This document shows, in pieces, positions 42,852-53,393 of a DNA stretch of 64,000 nucleotides (position 1 is its first letter; each line of letters begins with the position of its first letter). The stretch is from Pseudomonas sp. MWU13-2100 (GTDB taxonomy: Bacteria; Pseudomonadota; Gammaproteobacteria; Pseudomonadales; Pseudomonadaceae). The notes beneath the pieces are model-generated. The model made no database searches. It was not told where the DNA came from and saw only the letters and a program-made list of their open reading frames with translations. The stretch spans positions 124,001 through 188,000 of the forward strand of contig NZ_JALLIX010000005.1 of NCBI RefSeq assembly GCF_023242365.1, read 5' to 3'. Both the position numbers and the translations under genes were made by a program.

Positions 42852-45800
42852 ACCTGTCGGGACCTTTCATTCGCCGGCCGGTAGCGACCATACTGCTGAG
42901 CCTGGCGATTGTCCTGCTGGGGGCCGTGAGTTTCGGTCTGTTACCGGTTTCGCCGCTGCCGCAAATGGATTTCCCGGTGATCGTGGTCCAGGCCAGCCTG
43001 CCGGGCGCCAGTCCGGAAGTCATGGCCTCCACGGTGGCCACGCCGCTGGAACGCTCCTTCGGCGTGATTCCCGGCATCAACACCATGAGCAGCCGCTCCA
43101 GCCAGGGCTCGACCCGGGTGATTCTGCAGTTCGACCTCAACCGCGATATCAACGGCGCGGCGCGGGAAGTCCAGGCGGCGATCAATGCCTCGCGCAACCT
43201 GCTGCCCAGTGGGATGCGCAGCATGCCCACCTACAAGAAGGTCAACCCGTCCCAGGCGCCGATCATGGTGCTGTCGCTGACCTCCGACCAGTTGCAGAAG
43301 GGCCAGCTCTACGACCTGGCCTCGACCATCCTGTCCCAGAGCCTGTCCCAGGTCCCGGGTGTGGGCGAGGTGCAGATCGGCGGCAGTTCGCTGCCGGCGG
43401 TGCGCATCGAACTCGAACCCCAGGCGCTCAACCAGTACGGCGTGGCCCTGGACGATGTGCGGGCCGCGATTGCCAACGCCAACGTGCGCCGGCCCAAGGG
43501 GTCGCTTGAGGACGCCGACCGCAACTGGCAGATACAGGCCAACGACCAGTTGGAAAAAGCCAAGGACTACGAGCCGCTGATCATCCACTACCAGAACGGT
43601 GCCGCCCTGCGCCTGGGGGATGTGTCGAAGATCAGCGACAGTGTCGAGGATCGTTACAACGCCGGGTTCTTCAACAATGACGAGGCGGTCCTGCTGGTGA
43701 TCAACCGCCAGGCCGGCGCCAACATCATCGAGACGGTCAATGAGATCAAGGCTCAGTTGCCGACCTTGCAGGCGGTGTTGCCGGCCAGCGTCAAGCTGAA
43801 CCTGGCCATGGACCGCTCGCCGGTGATCAAGGCTACGCTCCATGAAGCCGAGATGACCCTGCTGATCGCCGTGGCCCTGGTGGTGCTGGTGGTGTACCTG
43901 TTCCTCGGCAACTTCCGCGCTTCGCTGATCCCGACCCTGGCGGTGCCAGTGTCGCTGGTCGGCACCTTTGCGGTCATGTACCTCTATGGCTTCTCGCTGA
44001 ACAACCTGTCGCTGATGGCGTTGATCCTGGCCACCGGCCTGGTGGTGGACGATGCCATCGTGGTACTGGAGAACATTTCCCGGCATATCGACGATGGCAT
44101 CCCGCCGATGAAGGCCGCGTACCTGGGTGCCAGGGAAGTCGGCTTCACCTTGCTGTCGATGAACCTGTCGCTGGTGGTGGTGTTCCTCTCGATCCTGTTT
44201 ATCGGCGGGATCATCGGCAGCCTGTTCCGCGAGTTTTCCATCACCCTGGCGGCCTCCATCCTGGTCTCGCTGGTGGTGTCCCTGACGCTGACGCCGATGC
44301 TCTGCGCGCGCTGGCTCAAGCCGCATCAGCAGGGCGCGTCGACCCGCCTGCAACGCTGGAGCGAAAAAGCCAACGAATGGATGATGGCGGCCTACGCCGT
44401 CAGCCTCGACTGGGTCCTGCGGCACAAGCGCCTGACCTTGCTCAGCCTGTTCGTCACCATCGGGGTGAATATCGCCCTGTACGTGGTGGTACCGAAAACC
44501 TTCCTGCCGCAACAGGATACCGGGCAACTGATCGGTTTCGTGCGTGGCGACGACGGCATGTCGTTCGGCAATATGCAGCCGAAGATGGAAATCTTCCGCA
44601 AGGCGGTGCTGGCCGATTCGGCGGTGCAGAGCGTGGCCGGTTTTATCGGCGGCAACAACGGCACCAACAACGCCTTCATGCTGGTGCGCCTCAAGCCGAT
44701 CAAGGAACGCAACATCTCGGCGCAGAAGGTCATCGAGCGCTTGCGCGACGAAATGCCCAAGGTGCCCGGCGCCCGGCTGATGCTGATGGCCGACCAGGAC
44801 CTGCAGTTCGGTGGCGGCCGCGAGCAACAGACCGCGCAGTACTCCTACATCCTGCAAAGCGACGACCTGGGTGTCTTGCGCGAGTGGTATCCGAAAGTGG
44901 TCGCGGCACTCAAGGCCCTGCCGGAGCTGACCGCCGTCGATGCCCGGGAAGGCCGCGGAGCCCCGCAGACCACCCTGGTGGTCGACCGCGATACCGCCAA
45001 ACGCCTGGGGGTGGACATGAACACGGTCACCACGGTGCTCAACAACGCCTACAGCCAGCGGCAAATTTCCACCATCTACGACACCCTGAACCAGTATCAG
45101 GTGGTGATGGAGATCAACCCGAAGTACGCCCAGTCGCCGGAAACCCTCAATCAGGTCAAGGTGATCGGCTCAAGCGGGCAGCGCATTCCGCTGTCGACCA
45201 TCGCCCATTATGAAAACAGCCTGCAGGACGATCGGGTCGACCACGAGGGCCAGTTCGCCTCCGAAAGCCTGTCGTTCGACATGGCCCCGGGGGTGACGGT
45301 GGAGCAGGGTACCGCGGCCATCGAGCGGGCCATTGCCAAGCTCGGCTTGCCGGAAGCGGTGATCGCCAAGATGGCCGGCACCAACGACGCCTTTGCCGCC
45401 ACCCAGAAAAGCCAGCCGTTCATGATCCTCGGTGCGCTGGTGGCGGTGTACCTGGTATTGGGCATCCTCTATGAAAGCTACATCCATCCGCTGACCATCC
45501 TTTCCACACTGCCGTCGGCCGGGGTCGGAGCCTTGCTCAGCATCTACCTGCTGGGCGGTGAGTTCAGCCTGATCTCACTGCTGGGGTTGTTCCTGCTGAT
45601 CGGCGTGGTGAAAAAGAATGCGATCCTGATGATCGACCTGGCGCTGCAACTGGAGCGTCATTCGGGCCTGGACCCGCTGGAGTCGATTCGCCAGGCCTGC
45701 CTGCTGCGCCTGCGGCCGATCCTGATGACCACCCTGGCGGCGATCCTCGGCGCCTTGCCCTTGCTGCTGAGCAGTGCCGAAGGTGCGGAAATGCGCCACC

Positions 45801-45955
45801 CCCTGGGCCTGACCATTATCGGCGGGTTGATCTTCAGCCAGGTCCTGACGCTTTACACCACCCCGGTGGTTTACCTTTATCTCGACCGTTTGCGCCACCG
45901 CTTCAACAAGTGGCGTGGCGTACGCACTGATGGTGCTCTGGAAACTCCGCTATGA
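42848..45955 (+). CDS. muxC: RND efflux transporter subunit MuxC
   Basis: This 1035-residue RND pump is the MdtC/MuxC partner. It begins [20 protein letters not shown] and has the helix-4 Asp pair in [16 protein letters not shown]. Both tandem halves are complete and the C-terminal helix ends [13 protein letters not shown]. It overlaps both neighbours by four bases (ATGA), so muxA-B-C-opmB is one transcript with coupled translation. Confidence 0.96.
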   Translation: MNLSGPFIRRPVATILLSLAIVLLGAVSFGLLPVSPLPQMDFPVIVVQASLPGASPEVMASTVATPLERSFGVIPGINTMSSRSSQGSTRVILQFDLNRDINGAAREVQAAINASRNLLPSGMRSMPTYKKVNPSQAPIMVLSLTSDQLQKGQLYDLASTILSQSLSQVPGVGEVQIGGSSLPAVRIELEPQALNQYGVALDDVRAAIANANVRRPKGSLEDADRNWQIQANDQLEKAKDYEPLIIHYQNGAALRLGDVSKISDSVEDRYNAGFFNNDEAVLLVINRQAGANIIETVNEIKAQLPTLQAVLPASVKLNLAMDRSPVIKATLHEAEMTLLIAVALVVLVVYLFLGNFRASLIPTLAVPVSLVGTFAVMYLYGFSLNNLSLMALILATGLVVDDAIVVLENISRHIDDGIPPMKAAYLGAREVGFTLLSMNLSLVVVFLSILFIGGIIGSLFREFSITLAASILVSLVVSLTLTPMLCARWLKPHQQGASTRLQRWSEKANEWMMAAYAVSLDWVLRHKRLTLLSLFVTIGVNIALYVVVPKTFLPQQDTGQLIGFVRGDDGMSFGNMQPKMEIFRKAVLADSAVQSVAGFIGGNNGTNNAFMLVRLKPIKERNISAQKVIERLRDEMPKVPGARLMLMADQDLQFGGGREQQTAQYSYILQSDDLGVLREWYPKVVAALKALPELTAVDAREGRGAPQTTLVVDRDTAKRLGVDMNTVTTVLNNAYSQRQISTIYDTLNQYQVVMEINPKYAQSPETLNQVKVIGSSGQRIPLSTIAHYENSLQDDRVDHEGQFASESLSFDMAPGVTVEQGTAAIERAIAKLGLPEAVIAKMAGTNDAFAATQKSQPFMILGALVAVYLVLGILYESYIHPLTILSTLPSAGVGALLSIYLLGGEFSLISLLGLFLLIGVVKKNAILMIDLALQLERHSGLDPLESIRQACLLRLRPILMTTLAAILGALPLLLSSAEGAEMRHPLGLTIIGGLIFSQVLTLYTTPVVYLYLDRLRHRFNKWRGVRTDGALETPL

Positions 45956-47442
45956 CTGACCAATCGCAATGCAAAGTGCCTCTGGCCGCCCAGCGCCTGG
46001 AGACCATCCGTGGCTCACGCCTGCTGAGCCTGACCTTGTGCGGGCTGATGCTCAGTGCCTGTGCCGTGGGCCCGGACTACAAACGCCCGGACGCCACTAC
46101 GCCGGCGCAATACAAGGAAGCCGCCGGTTGGCGTCAGGCCCAGCCCAGCGACTCGCTGGCCCGTGGCGCCTGGTGGGAGCTGTATGGCGACCCGACGCTC
46201 AACGGCCTGGTGGAAAAACTCAACAATGCCAACCAGACCGTGGCGCAGTCCGAAGCCCAGTACCGCCAGGCGCTGGCCCTGGTCAAGAGCTCCCGTGGGG
46301 CGTTCTTTCCGAGTGTCGACCTGAGTGCCGGAAAAACCCGCTCCAGCCAGGGCACCGGCAGCAGCAACTCGAGCCTGAGCCGCTCATCCAGCGGGATTGT
46401 CGATACCTATAACACCCAACTCGGGGTGAGTTGGGAAGCGGATATCTGGGGCAAGCTGCGCCGTGGCCTGGAAGCCAATGACGCCAGCGCCCAGGCGAGC
46501 TTTGCCGACCTTGCGGCCATGCGCCTGAGCCAGCAATCGAGCCTGGTGCAGAACTACCTGCAACTGCGGGTGATCGACGAACAGAAGCGCCTGCTTGAAT
46601 CGACGGTGCAGGCCTATGAACGTTCGTTGAAGAACACCGAAAGCCAATACCGCTTTGGTGTCTCCGGAAAGTCGGCGATTGCCCAGGCGCAGACCCAGCT
46701 CAAGAGTGCCCAGGGCGACTTGATCGACCTGATCTGGCAACGGGCCCAGTTTGAAAACGCCATTGCCGTGTTGATCGGACAACCGCCGGCGCAATTCCAG
46801 CTGGCGGCGAGCAGCAGTGTTCCGGCCTTGCCATCGATTCCGTTGGGCGTGCCGTCGCAACTGCTGGAGCGACGCCCGGACATCGCTTCGGCGGAACGTT
46901 CGGTGATCGCGGCCAACGCCAATATCGGCGTGGCGAAGGCGGCGTACTACCCGGACTTCACCTTGAGCCTCTCCGGCGGCTACAGCAGCAGCACCTATGC
47001 CAACTGGATCAGCCTGCCGAACCGTTTCTGGTCGGTGGGCCCGAAACTGGCCACCACCCTGTTCGACGGTGGCCAGCGCTCGGCGGAAGTGGATCGTACC
47101 GAGGCGGTGTACGACCAGACCGTGGCCAAGTATCGCCAGACCGTGCTGGATGGTTTCCGTGAAGTAGAAAACTACATGGTCCAGCTCAAGGTCATGGAGG
47201 ACGAGGCGACGGTGCGGGCCCAGGCGCTGGACGCGGCCCGGGAATCCCTGCGCCTGACAGAGAACCAGTACAAGGCTGGCCTGATCACTTACCTGGATGT
47301 GGTCACGGTGCAGACCACGGCGCTGACCAACGAGCGTAGCGTGTTGAGCCTGCTGCAGAGCCGGTTGATCGCCAGCGTCCAGTTGATTGCGGCGATGGGC
47401 GGCGGTTGGGATGGCAATACCGATCTGAGCGCCAAGCGCTGA
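45952..47442 (+). CDS. opmB: Outer-membrane efflux factor OpmB
   Basis: This 496-residue TolC/OprM-type lipoprotein has the lipobox LMLSACAVGPDYKRP (Cys about residue 36) and two outer-membrane-factor repeats with long helices. VGVSWEADIWGKLRR-like (LGVSWEADIWGKLRRGLEA) and RRPDIASAERSVIAANANIG are diagnostic. It completes the MuxABC-OpmB tripartite pump. Confidence 0.95.
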   Translation: MTDQSQCKVPLAAQRLETIRGSRLLSLTLCGLMLSACAVGPDYKRPDATTPAQYKEAAGWRQAQPSDSLARGAWWELYGDPTLNGLVEKLNNANQTVAQSEAQYRQALALVKSSRGAFFPSVDLSAGKTRSSQGTGSSNSSLSRSSSGIVDTYNTQLGVSWEADIWGKLRRGLEANDASAQASFADLAAMRLSQQSSLVQNYLQLRVIDEQKRLLESTVQAYERSLKNTESQYRFGVSGKSAIAQAQTQLKSAQGDLIDLIWQRAQFENAIAVLIGQPPAQFQLAASSSVPALPSIPLGVPSQLLERRPDIASAERSVIAANANIGVAKAAYYPDFTLSLSGGYSSSTYANWISLPNRFWSVGPKLATTLFDGGQRSAEVDRTEAVYDQTVAKYRQTVLDGFREVENYMVQLKVMEDEATVRAQALDAARESLRLTENQYKAGLITYLDVVTVQTTALTNERSVLSLLQSRLIASVQLIAAMGGGWDGNTDLSAKR

Positions 47443-47481
47443 TCGATAGTTGGCTTGGCTTTGATGTTGGGCTCACCGACG

Positions 47482-47580
47482 CCTTCGCGGGCAAGCACCG
47501 CTCCCACAGTACCCGGGGCGTTCCGCAGCTTTGTGGCTATCCCGGACTGTGGGAGCGGAGCTTGCCCGCGAAGAGGCCCT
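47482..47580. repeat. Two inverted REP arms between opmB and the MFS gene
   Basis: CCTTCGCGGGCAAGCACCGC at 47482 and TGTGGGAGCGGAGCTTGCCC at 47548 are the two arms of class-A units in tail-to-tail order, separated by about 38 bases. They lie between convergent genes and may form a terminator structure. Confidence 0.75.
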
Positions 47581-47597
47581 CAAGAGCACCAAGAAAC

Positions 47598-48785
47598 CTA
47601 CCCGAAACCCCCTTGTTTCTGTAACGAAGTCACCCTGCGGCCGGCCAGAAAACACAGGCTGCCGCCAAGCGCGGTGAGGCAGCTCAAGGCATAGAACATC
47701 GTCCCCGGCGCGGTATGGATCAGCAGGTAACCGCAGATCACCGGACTCAACGCACCGCCCAGGGCCGCCAGGTTCTGCGCGCCCAGGTAACTGCCGCGCA
47801 GCTCCTCCGGGGCGATGGTGTCGACGAACAGGTATTCGGACGGGTAAATGATCATCTCCCCGAGGGTGAAGATGAACATGGCCGCGCACCAGGTCAGCAG
47901 GTTCTGCGCAAAACTGAAGCCGATCAACCCGACGATAAACAGGCTGGTGCCGATGGCGATCCAGTAGCGCAGTTGCTCGCGCTTGAGAAAACGACCGATC
48001 TGGTATTGCAGAAGGATCACGCTGATGGCGTTGCAGGCCAGGATCGCCGATAAGGTAGTCAGGGCATCCTGGTTACTGTGGGTCACCAGCAGGTACTGCG
48101 ACAGGTACAAGGTGAAGCGGCCATGGACGATGGTGCTCAGCAGGCTGCCGCAGGTGAACAGGATCAGGGTCCGGTCGTTGCGTAGCGTCACCAGGGTCTT
48201 GACGAAACTTTGCGCCTTGCCGAGCTGGGCCTGGGCGGTCGAGGCAATGCCGAACATCAGGAAAATACTGCCAAAGGCGATACCGGCGGCGATCAGGAAC
48301 GGCGCCAGGGGTTGCACCCCGGCGATCACCACGCCGAGCATGGGGCCGGTGGCGTAACCGATATTGGTCAAGGTATAGCGCAGGGAAAACACCTTGGCCC
48401 GCTGGTCGATGGGCAGGTTCTCGCTGATGATCGCCTTGGAGCCTATCAGAAACAGTGCCGACGCGGTTTCGGTGATCACCAGGGTCAGGGTGGTCAGGTA
48501 CAGGTCATGGGCGAACGTCAGCAGGGTGAAACCTATGCCGCTGGAAAGCATGGCCAGGATCATCAGCCGGCGTTTTTCCAGACGGTCGATGACATAACCG
48601 CCGTACAGCGAGAGGAGGGTGGCGATAAACACCGCGATGCCCATCAGCAGGCCGACATCCTGCTGGTTCAGCTCGAGCTTCCTGCTGAGGAACAGGGTCA
48701 GCAAGGGGCTGGTGATGGCGCGGCTGACGACAATGGTCACGGAACAGATCATCAGCCGGCGGATAACGAGAGAGTAGGTGGCCAC
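47598..48785 (-). CDS. MFS transporter, YdeE-like
   Basis: This major-facilitator protein has about 395 residues and 12 helices. The loop 2-3 motif reads GGYVIDRLEKRRLM (variant of GxxxDRxGRR) after LLMGIAVFIATLLSLYG. The N-terminus is set at GTG 48785 (VATYSLVIRRLMICS) because AAGGAT lies upstream and the family begins near there. The frame is open to 48866, but that part crosses a REP element. It resembles E. coli YdeE-type drug/dipeptide exporters; the substrate is unknown. Confidence 0.82.
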   Translation of the reverse strand: MATYSLVIRRLMICSVTIVVSRAITSPLLTLFLSRKLELNQQDVGLLMGIAVFIATLLSLYGGYVIDRLEKRRLMILAMLSSGIGFTLLTFAHDLYLTTLTLVITETASALFLIGSKAIISENLPIDQRAKVFSLRYTLTNIGYATGPMLGVVIAGVQPLAPFLIAAGIAFGSIFLMFGIASTAQAQLGKAQSFVKTLVTLRNDRTLILFTCGSLLSTIVHGRFTLYLSQYLLVTHSNQDALTTLSAILACNAISVILLQYQIGRFLKREQLRYWIAIGTSLFIVGLIGFSFAQNLLTWCAAMFIFTLGEMIIYPSEYLFVDTIAPEELRGSYLGAQNLAALGGALSPVICGYLLIHTAPGTMFYALSCLTALGGSLCFLAGRRVTSLQKQGGFG

Positions 48786-48848
48786 GGTGATGCTTATATC
48801 CTTGTTCTGGAAACGTCTCGGTCTTTCACCGCTGGACCTCAATACCGC

Positions 48849-49040
48849 TAAAAGCTTCGCGGGCAAGCTCCGCTCCCACAGGATCTATGTCGTATGCGAG
48901 GTCTGCGCTCGACCCCCCGCAGGATCTATGTCGTATGCGAGGTCTGCGCTCGACGCCCCACAGGATCTATGTCGTATGCAAAGTCGCTACTTGACGCACA
49001 TCCTGTGGGAGCGGAGCTTGCCCGCGAAGAGGCCCTCAAG
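48849..49040. repeat. Split REP pair enclosing a 41-bp tandem repeat
   Basis: The left arm at 48849-48882 (AGCTTCGCGGGCAAGCTCCG) and right arm at 49001-49040 (GTGGGAGCGGAGCTTGCCCG) are class-A REP arms. Between them lie three 41-base units (see separate entry). Confidence 0.8.
48880..49002. repeat. 41-bp tandem repeat, three copies
   Basis: Units start at 48880, 48921 and 48962 with AGGATCTATGTCGTATGCGA. Units 1 and 2 differ at only a few bases near their ends (CGACCCCCCGC against CGACGCCCCAC). Unit 3 diverges after its first 18 bases. No coding frame is supported across them. Confidence 0.9.
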
Positions 49041-49052
49041 AACGCTGCAACA

Positions 49053-49958
49053 TCACGCCAGGTACTTGCGGTACTGGCGCTCATAGACCGCCGCCGGATG
49101 GTCCGCCGTCATGGCGCGACCGCTGTCGTCCCACCACTGGGCCACTTCAGCGCCCGTGGCCATCCACACATCGTCGTATTGCTGAATCCCCTTGAGCAAC
49201 GCCCGCAGCACGCCGATACGACCCGGCGTAGCGATGACCTCCGGGTGCAGGCGCAGGACATAGCACAGCCCAAACCGATGGAAACCGGCAAAGTCCATCT
49301 GCAGGTTGCCCAGGGTATGGCTGTAGGAGGCGATTCGCGACTGCGCCGGTGGCACCGCCGGGCTGAGGTTGAAGGCGAAGTAGGGTTCGTCTTCCAGCTC
49401 ATAGTGCAGTGGCAGCTCAATGACCCGCGGCGCCGTTGAGTGGGCGAACGGCAGGTCATCGCCACGCCAGGAGGACGACCAGAGAATGCCTTCGCCGTGG
49501 AGGGCCTCGGTAAACCCCGGTAACCAGTTGCCGGCCGGAATCCGGAAGCCCCTGGGCCGCTCGCCCGTCAATGCCGCCAGGGCCTGGCAACCTTGCTTGA
49601 GCGCGGCCTTCTGCTCTTCGAGAGTCAGGTCGTCGTAGTTCTGGTGGCGGTAGCCGGCACAGGCGATTTCATGGCCGCCGGCCTGGATCGCCCGGATATG
49701 CGCCGGCTGTTCCTCGGCGACGATGCCCGGGATACACCAGCTGCTGCGGACGCCCAATTCGTCGAACAGGCCGAGCAGGCGCTCGACCCCGCGCTGGCTG
49801 CCATAGCGCCAGACCGACAGGCTCTTGTCGCGCCCGGCGACCTCAGGTGCTTGGGTAAGAATACCGTGTATGTCGTTGTAATCAACGGTAATGATCACCG
49901 CGCAGCGATAAGGCGCAGGCCATGGGCTATGGAATGCGGGACGCTGGAACTCAGCCAT
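49053..49958 (-). CDS. Polysaccharide-deacetylase-superfamily protein, His-degenerate paralogue
   Basis: This NodB-fold protein has 301 residues. The beginning of the fold is VIITVDYNDIHG, and later motifs are GFRIPAGNWLPG and LWSSSWRGDD. At the HxxxH metal site it has CAGYRHQNYDD, so the first His is Ala, whereas the neighbour at 49951 keeps YHGYKHESF. It may be metal-free, use a changed site, or serve as a partner subunit, as happens in PuuE-type allantoinase relatives. It is the last gene of the cluster and overlaps its paralogue by eight bases, so the two are likely made together. No signal peptide, so cytoplasmic. The substrate is unknown. Confidence 0.82.
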   Translation of the reverse strand: MAEFQRPAFHSPWPAPYRCAVIITVDYNDIHGILTQAPEVAGRDKSLSVWRYGSQRGVERLLGLFDELGVRSSWCIPGIVAEEQPAHIRAIQAGGHEIACAGYRHQNYDDLTLEEQKAALKQGCQALAALTGERPRGFRIPAGNWLPGFTEALHGEGILWSSSWRGDDLPFAHSTAPRVIELPLHYELEDEPYFAFNLSPAVPPAQSRIASYSHTLGNLQMDFAGFHRFGLCYVLRLHPEVIATPGRIGVLRALLKGIQQYDDVWMATGAEVAQWWDDSGRAMTADHPAAVYERQYRKYLA

Positions 49959-50793
49959 GATGATGCTCCTTCAGCCACCAATGGGCGACGTCGCGGCAGG
50001 TGGCGAACCAGACGTCATCGCGCTCGCGCATATGTTCGAAGAGCCGCTCCAGCAACAGGATGCGCCCCGGCTTGCCGCTGATCTTGGGATGAAACAGGGT
50101 GGTCAGGCACAGTCCTTCGTCAACCGCGCCATCGAATTCACGGCACCAGTTGTCCAGGGTCAGTTCATAGCTGGCCGTGCGGTCCAGTCCCGACGGAAAA
50201 TTCGGTTCGCGGGTGTAGGCAATGGAGGCGTAGTCATCCATTTCCCAGCGGCCGGGAATTTCCACCAGGGGCTGAGCATGGCCCGGCACCTGCACCAGGT
50301 AAGGCCGGTCATCACCGCGCATGCTGCTGGAATAGGTCACCCCGGCTTCCATCAGCATCGCAGGGGTTTCCGCGCGCCAGTCGCCGGAAGGTGTGCGAAA
50401 GCCCTCGGCACGAATGTTCAGGTGTTGCCAGAACACCTCGCGGCATCTGTTCATCACGTCCCGCTGCTGATCCAGCGTCAGGGCGTAAAAGGATTCGTGT
50501 TTGTAGCCATGGTAGGCCACTTCATGTCCGCGTTCGACAATCGCCTGGCACTGCCGGGGCCAGTTTTCCACGACCCAGGCCGGGACGAAGAAGGTGGTCG
50601 GCAGGCGGAACTCATCGAGCAGGTCGAGAATCCGCGGTAATGCCCGATACGGGCCGTAACCGCCAAAACCGAAGTACTCGGGTTTGTGCCAGATCGAGCC
50701 ATCGAGCATGGCATCGCCGGTAGGACCGTCGAGGTCGAATGCCAGGGCCAGGCAGGCTTTATGCCCATCCGGCCAGGTCGGAGTCGAGGACAT
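49951..50793 (-). CDS. Polysaccharide-deacetylase-superfamily hydrolase
   Basis: This NodB-fold hydrolase has 280 residues. The first Asp pair is in ALAFDLDGPTGD, the metal-binding HxxxH in YHGYKHESF, the Arg motif in GFRTPSGDWR and the last strand in SSSMRGDDRPYLV. It lacks a secretion signal, so it probably acts on a small imported amide or ureide and not on cell-wall glycan. This is inference from its place next to an amino-acid-type ABC importer. The ATG at 50793 (MSSTPTWPDG) is chosen over an upstream in-frame start at 50847 that would overlap the binding-protein gene. Confidence 0.85.
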   Translation of the reverse strand: MSSTPTWPDGHKACLALAFDLDGPTGDAMLDGSIWHKPEYFGFGGYGPYRALPRILDLLDEFRLPTTFFVPAWVVENWPRQCQAIVERGHEVAYHGYKHESFYALTLDQQRDVMNRCREVFWQHLNIRAEGFRTPSGDWRAETPAMLMEAGVTYSSSMRGDDRPYLVQVPGHAQPLVEIPGRWEMDDYASIAYTREPNFPSGLDRTASYELTLDNWCREFDGAVDEGLCLTTLFHPKISGKPGRILLLERLFEHMRERDDVWFATCRDVAHWWLKEHHHG

Positions 50794-50809
50794 GAGTGGC
50801 AGCTCCTGT

Positions 50810-51628
50810 TTACTGGCCCTTGTTGACGGCGATGTTATCGACAGCACCGACCGAAAGGTCCCATTTCTTCAGGATGGCCTGGTAGCTGCCGTCGGCGATC
50901 ATGCTTTGCAGCGCGGTCTGGATGGCATCACGCAGTTGCGCATTTTCCTTGCTCACGCCAATCCCGGTGAATTGCACGACCATCGGCGCGCCGATGATCT
51001 TGAAGGTGTTCTTTTCCTGGGCCACGAGGTACGGCAGGGTCTCGCTGCCTTGCACGGCGACGTTGATGCGGCTCTGGCGCAGCTGCGCCCGGGCGTCGGC
51101 CGAACCTTCGGTGCCGATCACCTTGATCTGCTTGTCTGCCGGGCAGTGCGCGGTGCTCCAGGCGGCGATTTCCGCCGGGAAGGTGGTACGCCGGCTGGTA
51201 CCGGCGGTCTTGCCGCAGATATCGGTCATCTCGTTGATGTCCTTGTTCTTCTCCAGGGTGTAGAACTGCGAACCGCTGGTGAAGTAGTCGACGAAGTCCA
51301 CGGCCTTCTGTCGTTCGGCGGTGTCGGTCATGCCCGAGAGCACGATGTCCACGCGCTTGGTGGTCAGGGCGTTGATCATCTGTTCGAAGGAGGTTTCCTG
51401 CCACTTCATTTTCACGCCCATATGCTGCGCCAGGGCGTTACCCAGGTCGAAGTCGACACCGGTGAGCTCGTTGCTGGCCGGGTTCTTGAAATCCATCGGC
51501 GGATAGTTGGGCATGATCGCGGCGACGATCTCGCCCTTGGCCTTGATGCTGGCGGGCAATTCGGCGGCCCAGGTAAAGCTGGAGGCCATGACGCCGGCGA
51601 GTACTGCGGGAATGACGAAATTCTTCAT
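50810..51628 (-). CDS. Amino-acid-type ABC transporter binding protein
   Basis: This 272-residue family-3 periplasmic binding protein has a signal peptide (1-21, ending FTWA). Typical elements are MPNYPPMDFKNP, LTGVDFDLGNALAQHMG and VDIVLSGMTDTAERQK. The two Cys (DICGKTAG and AHCPADK) may form the disulfide common in this family. It ends 17 bases before the deacetylase gene. The ligand is not predictable; family relatives bind polar amino acids, opines or their derivatives. Confidence 0.92.
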   Translation of the reverse strand: MKNFVIPAVLAGVMASSFTWAAELPASIKAKGEIVAAIMPNYPPMDFKNPASNELTGVDFDLGNALAQHMGVKMKWQETSFEQMINALTTKRVDIVLSGMTDTAERQKAVDFVDYFTSGSQFYTLEKNKDINEMTDICGKTAGTSRRTTFPAEIAAWSTAHCPADKQIKVIGTEGSADARAQLRQSRINVAVQGSETLPYLVAQEKNTFKIIGAPMVVQFTGIGVSKENAQLRDAIQTALQSMIADGSYQAILKKWDLSVGAVDNIAVNKGQ

Positions 51629-51667
51629 GGTCGTTCTCTTATGAATGTTGTGAAGGCTCAGGGGAAC

Positions 51668-52432
51668 CTAGGTTCGAACGGCAGAAATGAAGCTTTGGGT
51701 GCGCGGGTTTTGTGGACTTATTAGAAGTTCTTCGGGGCTCCCTTCCTCCACGATCTGACCGCCATCCATGAACACCATGCGGTTCGAGACTTCGCGCGCG
51801 AAGCCCAGTTCATGGGTGACGACGATCATGGTCATGCCGGTCTGCGCCAGGTCGCGCATCACCGACAGCACCTCTGCGACCAGTTCCGGGTCGAGTGCCG
51901 AAGTGGGTTCATCGAACAGCATCAGCTTGGGCCGCATCGCCAGGGCCCGGGCGATGGCCACCCGTTGCTGCTGGCCGCCGGACAGCTCGATGGGATAGCT
52001 GTCACGCTTGTGCGCCAGTCCGACCCGGGCCAGCAGCTCGAGGGCTTCCTCGACCGACTCCTTGGGCGAACGCTTGAGCACCTGGACCGGGCCTTCGATG
52101 ATGTTTTCCAGCACAGTCATGTGCGGAAACAGGTTGAAGCGCTGGAACACCATGCCGGTGGCCAGCCGCTGGCGGGCGATCTGCGCTTCGTTGAGTTCAT
52201 GCAGCTTGTTGCCGGCGATCCGGTAGCCGACCAGTTCACCGTCGACCCACAAGCCGCCCTTGTCGATCTTTTCCAGTTGGTTGACGCAGCGCAACAGGGT
52301 GCTCTTGCCGGATCCCGACGGACCGATGATGCAGAGCACTTCGCCTTGCGCGACCTCGATGTTGACGTCCTTGAGAGCGTGGAAGGAATCGTAGTATTTG
52401 TTCAGGCCGACAGCCTTGATGATGCTTCTCAT
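51668..52432 (-). CDS. Amino-acid-type ABC transporter ATPase
   Basis: This 254-residue GlnQ/HisP-type ATPase has Walker [13 protein letters not shown], signature LSGGQQQR, Walker [13 protein letters not shown] and switch His [10 protein letters not shown] short insertion ([16 protein letters not shown]) before [13 protein letters not shown] is usual in several subfamilies. It starts at ATG 52432, 20 bases after the permease stop. Confidence 0.93.
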   Translation of the reverse strand: MRSIIKAVGLNKYYDSFHALKDVNIEVAQGEVLCIIGPSGSGKSTLLRCVNQLEKIDKGGLWVDGELVGYRIAGNKLHELNEAQIARQRLATGMVFQRFNLFPHMTVLENIIEGPVQVLKRSPKESVEEALELLARVGLAHKRDSYPIELSGGQQQRVAIARALAMRPKLMLFDEPTSALDPELVAEVLSVMRDLAQTGMTMIVVTHELGFAREVSNRMVFMDGGQIVEEGSPEELLISPQNPRTQSFISAVRT

Positions 52433-52452
52433 GTTCGAATTCTCCAGGACAC

Positions 52453-53331
52453 TTACGAGCGCTTGCCGGCGCCGCGGGCAAAACGCCGTTCCAGGCGACT
52501 CTGGCCGAAGGACAGCACGGTGACGGCGACCAGGTACCAGATCCCGGCGACGATCAGCAGCTCCATGACTCGAGCGTTGGCGTAGTAGATGTTCTGGGCG
52601 TTGTAGAGCAGTTCCGAGTACTGGATCACGCTCGCCAGGCTGGTCATCTTGACCATGCCGATGAACTCGTTGCCCACCGGCGGGATAATGATGCGCATGG
52701 CCTGGGGCAGGATGATCCGGCGCAAGGCTTGCAGCTGCGGCATGCCGATGGACTTGGCGGCTTCATACTGGCCGGTGTCCACTGACAGCAGGCCGGCGCG
52801 GACCACTTCGGCGGTGTAGGCGCCCTGGTTGATCGACAGGCCCAGCAACGCGGCGACGAACGGCGTCATCAGGCTGACGGTATCGAGCTGGAATACCCCG
52901 GGAATCCCGATGCTGGGGAAGATCAGCGCCAGGTTGAACCACAGCAGCAGTTGGAGAATCAGCGGCGTGCCGCGGAACAGCCAGGTGTAGGTGATCGCCA
53001 CGTAGCGCAGTATCGGGTTGGCCGACATGCGCATGATCGCCGTGATTACCCCGAACACCACGCCCAGGGCCATGGCCAGGATCGCCATGATGATGGTGTT
53101 CAGCAGGCCGGCGAGGATCGCCTTGGCGGTCAGGAACTGGCCGATATAGGACCATTCGATCTGTCCCTGGGCAAAGGCCCGGACCAGCCCGACCAGAGCG
53201 ACGACGATCAGGGTGGCGAAGAATACGCGCCCGTAATAACGCCGCGGTACGTGTTCGTACTGGGTGATATCGAACTGGTTCTCGGCCAGTTTGCGCTCAG
53301 CGAGCAAGCGGTCTGCCTGGGATTGGCTCAT
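52453..53331 (-). CDS. Amino-acid-type ABC transporter permease
   Basis: This 292-residue HisMQ-type permease has four to five helices. The cytoplasmic EAA-type loop reads [20 protein letters not shown]. It is a single permease gene, so the transporter would be a homodimer. A long hydrophilic N-terminus (about 40 residues, ending in [20 protein letters not shown]) precedes the first helix. It is separated from argH by 157 bases with a REP unit. Confidence 0.92.
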   Translation of the reverse strand: MSQSQADRLLAERKLAENQFDITQYEHVPRRYYGRVFFATLIVVALVGLVRAFAQGQIEWSYIGQFLTAKAILAGLLNTIIMAILAMALGVVFGVITAIMRMSANPILRYVAITYTWLFRGTPLILQLLLWFNLALIFPSIGIPGVFQLDTVSLMTPFVAALLGLSINQGAYTAEVVRAGLLSVDTGQYEAAKSIGMPQLQALRRIILPQAMRIIIPPVGNEFIGMVKMTSLASVIQYSELLYNAQNIYYANARVMELLIVAGIWYLVAVTVLSFGQSRLERRFARGAGKRS

Positions 53332-53393
53332 GGTGTTTCTCCGTACGCGGCACTCGGGGGGCCGCCTTTGTTTCTATTGAACGCCGTCACTTC

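Noticed and set aside
42941..45064. A 707-codon open frame on the minus strand
   Set aside because: It is the mirror of muxC, His/Gln/Arg-rich with no recognisable domain.
48880..49002. CRISPR array
   Set aside because: The 41-base units are head-to-tail with no spacers and only three copies; no cas genes are near.
49053..50793. Secreted chitin or peptidoglycan deacetylases
   Set aside because: Neither protein has a signal peptide or membrane anchor, and they share a cluster with an amino-acid-type importer.
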